In this document: piece by piece, positions 61,782 to 64,000 of the stretch | Layout of the letters: each line of letters begins with the position of its first letter | Position numbering within the stretch: position 1 is the first letter of the stretch | NCBI GenBank assembly: GCA_004020315.1 | Contig: SAQG01000004.1 | Span: 124,001 to 188,000, forward strand | Origin: Mesorhizobium sp. | GTDB lineage: Bacteria; Pseudomonadota; Alphaproteobacteria; Rhizobiales; Rhizobiaceae | DNA: 64,000 nucleotides | Reading direction: 5' to 3' | Notes under the pieces: generated by a model | The model's input: only the letters and a program-made list of their open reading frames with translations | Database searches by the model: none | Told to the model about the DNA's origin: nothing | Made by a program: the position numbers and the translations under genes

Positions 61782-61923
61782 GGTGTGTTGATATTCAGGT
61801 GAGGCCGGCCTGCAAACAGCGGCTTCCTGCGCTTCCGGTGCTCACGTACCACAAGTACGCTCCGCTCCGGTTCTCGGAAGCCGCTGTTTTCAGCTCGGCC
61901 TGACCTGAATATCAACACACCCT
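61780..61923. repeat. 144-bp near-palindromic intergenic element after hpt
   Basis: The outer arms (61780-61827 and 61876-61923) are inverted repeats with 4 mismatches in 48 positions, beginning AGGGTGTGTTGATATTCAGG. The centre has CGTAC/GTACG. The whole can fold as a long hairpin or cruciform. It overlaps the hpt stop and ends before the response-regulator leader. I recall similar TATTCAGGT-containing palindromes in Mesorhizobium genomes; MITE-like spread is likely. Confidence 0.75.
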
Positions 61924-62057
61924 GGTGCTCGATCCCGAAAGGGGCACTGGGCTTGGAATCGCTGTATGCAACTCTTCAATGCGGCGCGCTCTGGATTTCT
62001 CCCTGACCGTGTTTGCGGTTCAGAAAAAGTCAACTTTTCCCCGCCAAACTTTCCGCT

Positions 62058-62429
62058 ATGGCAAAGCTCCTGATCGTCGAGGACGATGAATCCGTCCGCA
62101 CCCTCGCCGCCCGCGCGCTCGAACGCGCCGGGCATATGATCGACATCGCCGCCGACGGCGCGCAAGGGCTTGCCCTGATCCGCGCAGCACGCGGCGCCTA
62201 CGACCTTGTCGTCTCCGATATCCGCATGCCGGAAATGGACGGCATCGCTATGGCCAAGGCGGCGGCGTCGCTTTTCCCGGCGATGAAGATCTTGCTGATG
62301 ACCGGCTATGCTGACCAGCGCGAGCGCGCCGAGGAATTGAACGGCATCATTGTGGATGTCGTGCAGAAGCCGTTCACGCTGGCCGAAATCCGCGCGCGCG
62401 TCGAGCGGGCGCTCGCCTGTTTCGCCTAG
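62058..62429 (+). CDS. Single-domain response regulator (CheY/CpdR-like)
   Basis: A 123-residue receiver domain without output domain. LLIVEDDESV, phosphoacceptor Asp54 in VVSDIRMPEMDG and the Lys of VVQKPF are intact, so it should be phosphorylated. The conserved position downstream of hpt suggests the CpdR-like group of rhizobia, but it lacks the FAAVALNPD segment of cell-cycle CpdR1, so I give no symbol. No cognate kinase is in the window. Confidence 0.88.
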   Translation: MAKLLIVEDDESVRTLAARALERAGHMIDIAADGAQGLALIRAARGAYDLVVSDIRMPEMDGIAMAKAAASLFPAMKILLMTGYADQRERAEELNGIIVDVVQKPFTLAEIRARVERALACFA

Positions 62430-62449
62430 AGCCTAAGGCATGACCGCGG

Positions 62450-63400
62450 TCAGGCCGGATCGCAGGTTGCCGCGATTGGCGGCGCGCTGCTTCGGCGCCG
62501 ATTGGCATGGAGCGCGAACAGACCGGCGCCGACGATCAGGGCGGCGCCGATGACGGTGGTCGATCGCGGAACTTCGGCAAAGAACAGGAAACCCCACAGG
62601 GGCGACCAGATGATGCCGGTGTATTCGAAGGTGGCGACGCTGTTGGCGGGCGCCAGCCGGTAGGCCTGCGACAACAGGATCATCCCGGCCGAAGCGACGA
62701 AGCCGCAGGCGGCCATCGTCAGGAAATCGATCGGCGTTGGCCAGATCCATGGCCTGACCAGGAATTCGAGGCTCGGATGCGTGGCGTGCGCTATTCCTGC
62801 CAGCCAGAACAGTCCGGCGACCGCTGCAGCGCCCAGGAGATAGACGCCGTTTTGATAGAACGCCATGACCGTGGACGATTCGGTGTCGCCGATCTTGCGT
62901 GCCATCAGCTGCGAAAAACCGTACAGCACCGCCGAGGCCAGCGACAGCAGCGCCGCCCAGTCGAACAGCCCGGCACCGGGTCGCAGCATCACCAGCACGC
63001 CCAGCAACCCGACCATGACGGTGACCAGCGTCTGCCACGCCACATGTTCGCCGAGATAAGGGCCGGCAAGCGCCATGATAAACAACGGCGCCATGAAATA
63101 GAGCGCCACCGCGTCGGCAAGCGGCAGGGCGGCGATCGCCAGGTAGTAGACGGTGTAGGAGGTGAACAGGATGAGGGCGCGCATCGTCAGCATGCGAAAT
63201 CGCTTCGAAAAGATCGCCTTGAGCCCGACATCGGCATGAACGAGCGCGAGAAGAATGGGCAGGGCGACGATCGAGCGGATCGCCATCACCTCGGTCACCG
63301 GATAGGTGCCCGACACGGCCTTGATCAGCGGATCCTGGAGCGAGAACACCAGAACGCCGAGGCAAAGGCTTGTCATGCCGAGGACGATCCGGTTCTGCAT
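62450..63400 (-). CDS. EamA/DMT superfamily transporter
   Basis: A 316-residue protein from ATG 63400 with about ten transmembrane helices in two repeats. It is a drug/metabolite exporter family member; SQLMARKIGDTESSTVMAFY in the middle links the halves. It is divergent from the LysR gene at 63677, which may control it. A REP-like palindrome (63459-63503) lies in between. Confidence 0.87.
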   Translation of the reverse strand: MQNRIVLGMTSLCLGVLVFSLQDPLIKAVSGTYPVTEVMAIRSIVALPILLALVHADVGLKAIFSKRFRMLTMRALILFTSYTVYYLAIAALPLADAVALYFMAPLFIMALAGPYLGEHVAWQTLVTVMVGLLGVLVMLRPGAGLFDWAALLSLASAVLYGFSQLMARKIGDTESSTVMAFYQNGVYLLGAAAVAGLFWLAGIAHATHPSLEFLVRPWIWPTPIDFLTMAACGFVASAGMILLSQAYRLAPANSVATFEYTGIIWSPLWGFLFFAEVPRSTTVIGAALIVGAGLFALHANRRRSSAPPIAATCDPA

Positions 63401-63458
63401 GTCGTTCGACGGCTCCTTGCGTGTTCGGCCCGAGCCGGGCCTGCGTAATTTTTGTTTT

Positions 63459-63503
63459 ATGCATGTCGTCCAAAACCGCTGCGCACTTTTGGACGACATG
63501 CAT
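63459..63503. repeat. REP-like palindrome with 17-bp perfect arms
   Basis: ATGCATGTCGTCCAAAA (63459-63475) and TTTTGGACGACATGCAT (63487-63503) are perfect inverted repeats with an 11-bp centre CCGCTGCGCAC. It sits between divergent DMT and LysR genes; a spurious ORF reads into it. Belongs to a third palindrome family in the window. Confidence 0.8.
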
Positions 63504-63676
63504 CAAAAAGAACCCGCCACCGTTTCGGGCAGCGGGTACGAGTGAGGACTTTTGATTGGTCCGCAGCCGATTCCGCAGCCGCATATCCAATGGGTGAAGC
63601 AACTATTATCCGCCGTTTGACATGTTGCAAACGAATTGGAATGATGCCAGCAATCAGATTTTTTCATGGCAGACAA

Positions 63677-64000
63677 ATGAAGCCCACGCTCGACAGCGAT
63701 CTGCTGCGCACCTTCGTCGCGGTTGCGGATACCGGCAATTTCACCAGGGCAGCGGAGCAGGCCGGCCGTACCCAGTCGGCGGTTTCGATGCAGATGAAGA
63801 AGCTCGAAGATCTGCTCGGCGACAGTCTGTTTGAGCGCGGCTCGCGTGGCGTGGCGCTCACGCGCCGCGGCAGCGAACTCATCGTCAACGCCCGCCGGAT
63901 CGTATCGTTGCTGGACGAGACGGCGGCATCGATGGTCGCCGCGCCGCTTGGCGGACCGGTGCGCATCGGCATCCCGGAGGAATATGGCCACGCGATCCTG
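63677..64000 (+). CDS. LysR family transcriptional regulator (partial, cut by window end)
   Basis: The first 108 residues of a LysR regulator: MKPTLDSDLLRTFVAVADTG, then NFTRAAEQAGRTQSAVSMQM HTH and the start of the effector domain at GGPVRIGIPEEYG. The gene continues past 64000. It is divergent from the EamA transporter, a common regulator-exporter arrangement. Confidence 0.9.
   Translation, partial: MKPTLDSDLLRTFVAVADTGNFTRAAEQAGRTQSAVSMQMKKLEDLLGDSLFERGSRGVALTRRGSELIVNARRIVSLLDETAASMVAAPLGGPVRIGIPEEYGHAIL

Overview
The window looks like a chromosomal segment of an alphaproteobacterium of the order Hyphomicrobiales, most likely Mesorhizobium. The evidence is the rhizobial gene neighbourhoods (cobS-cobT, metX-metW with a SAM-II leader, aroK-aroB-CBS protein, ftsE-ftsX, hisC-tyrA), a DUF768 protein, a family I know mainly from Mesorhizobium, high GC with strong GC3 bias, and many rhizobial-type palindromic intergenic repeats. 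No species can be fixed from the sequence alone.

Layout. 1-4973: a FadR-type GntR regulator followed by a complete carbohydrate-type ABC importer (Tat-exported binding protein, two permeases, MalK/UgpC-type ATPase), with overlapping or abutting genes. 4989-6727: a TetR regulator with a tandem palindromic operator and an overlapping epoxide-hydrolase-like gene. 6835-16572: a 9.7-kb integrated element bounded by a perfect 46-bp direct repeat that is the 3' part of tRNA-Arg(CCT). It carries a tyrosine integrase, a prim-pol/D5-type primase-helicase, small HTH genes, a tight operon of four unrecognised genes, an AbiTii-domain protein and, in the space behind it, two tandem 26-codon ORFs for nearly identical hydrophobic peptides. 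No capsid, tail, terminase or lysis gene was recognised, so it resembles a phage-satellite-like island.

16603-30000 returns to core chromosome: tRNA-Arg, DUF768, a frameshifted glycine-zipper gene, M20 amidohydrolase, D,D-carboxypeptidase, a G3E GTPase, an L,D-transpeptidase and TusA, then accA, xerD, aroKB, a CBS-domain protein, bolA and a J-domain gene. 30102-38604: cobaltochelatase cobS/cobT, a phytase-family esterase-like gene, a spermidine-synthase-like gene, a queuosine-precursor transporter with a candidate preQ1-I leader, rpmB, DUF3108, an EamA transporter and a lysoplasmalogenase-like gene. 38653-50933: cupin, gloB, methyltransferase, ABC half-transporter, DUF1194, metW, metX with SAM-II riboswitch and terminator, hisC, tyrA, PfkB kinase, DUF2125 and ChaC. 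50985-64000: oxidoreductases with divergent regulators, an acyltransferase, a LysR-controlled three-gene set, YdcF, ftsX/ftsE, hpt, a response regulator, a second EamA transporter and the start of a LysR gene cut by the window edge.

The most unusual signals are: (1) the duplicated 26-residue membrane peptides, each preceded by a conserved inverted repeat that would enclose the ribosome binding site and pair over the start codon, next to the AbiTii gene; (2) a candidate preQ1-I riboswitch whose pseudoknot would include the start codon of the queuosine-precursor transporter; (3) REP-like palindromes whose first bases form the stop codons of several unrelated genes.
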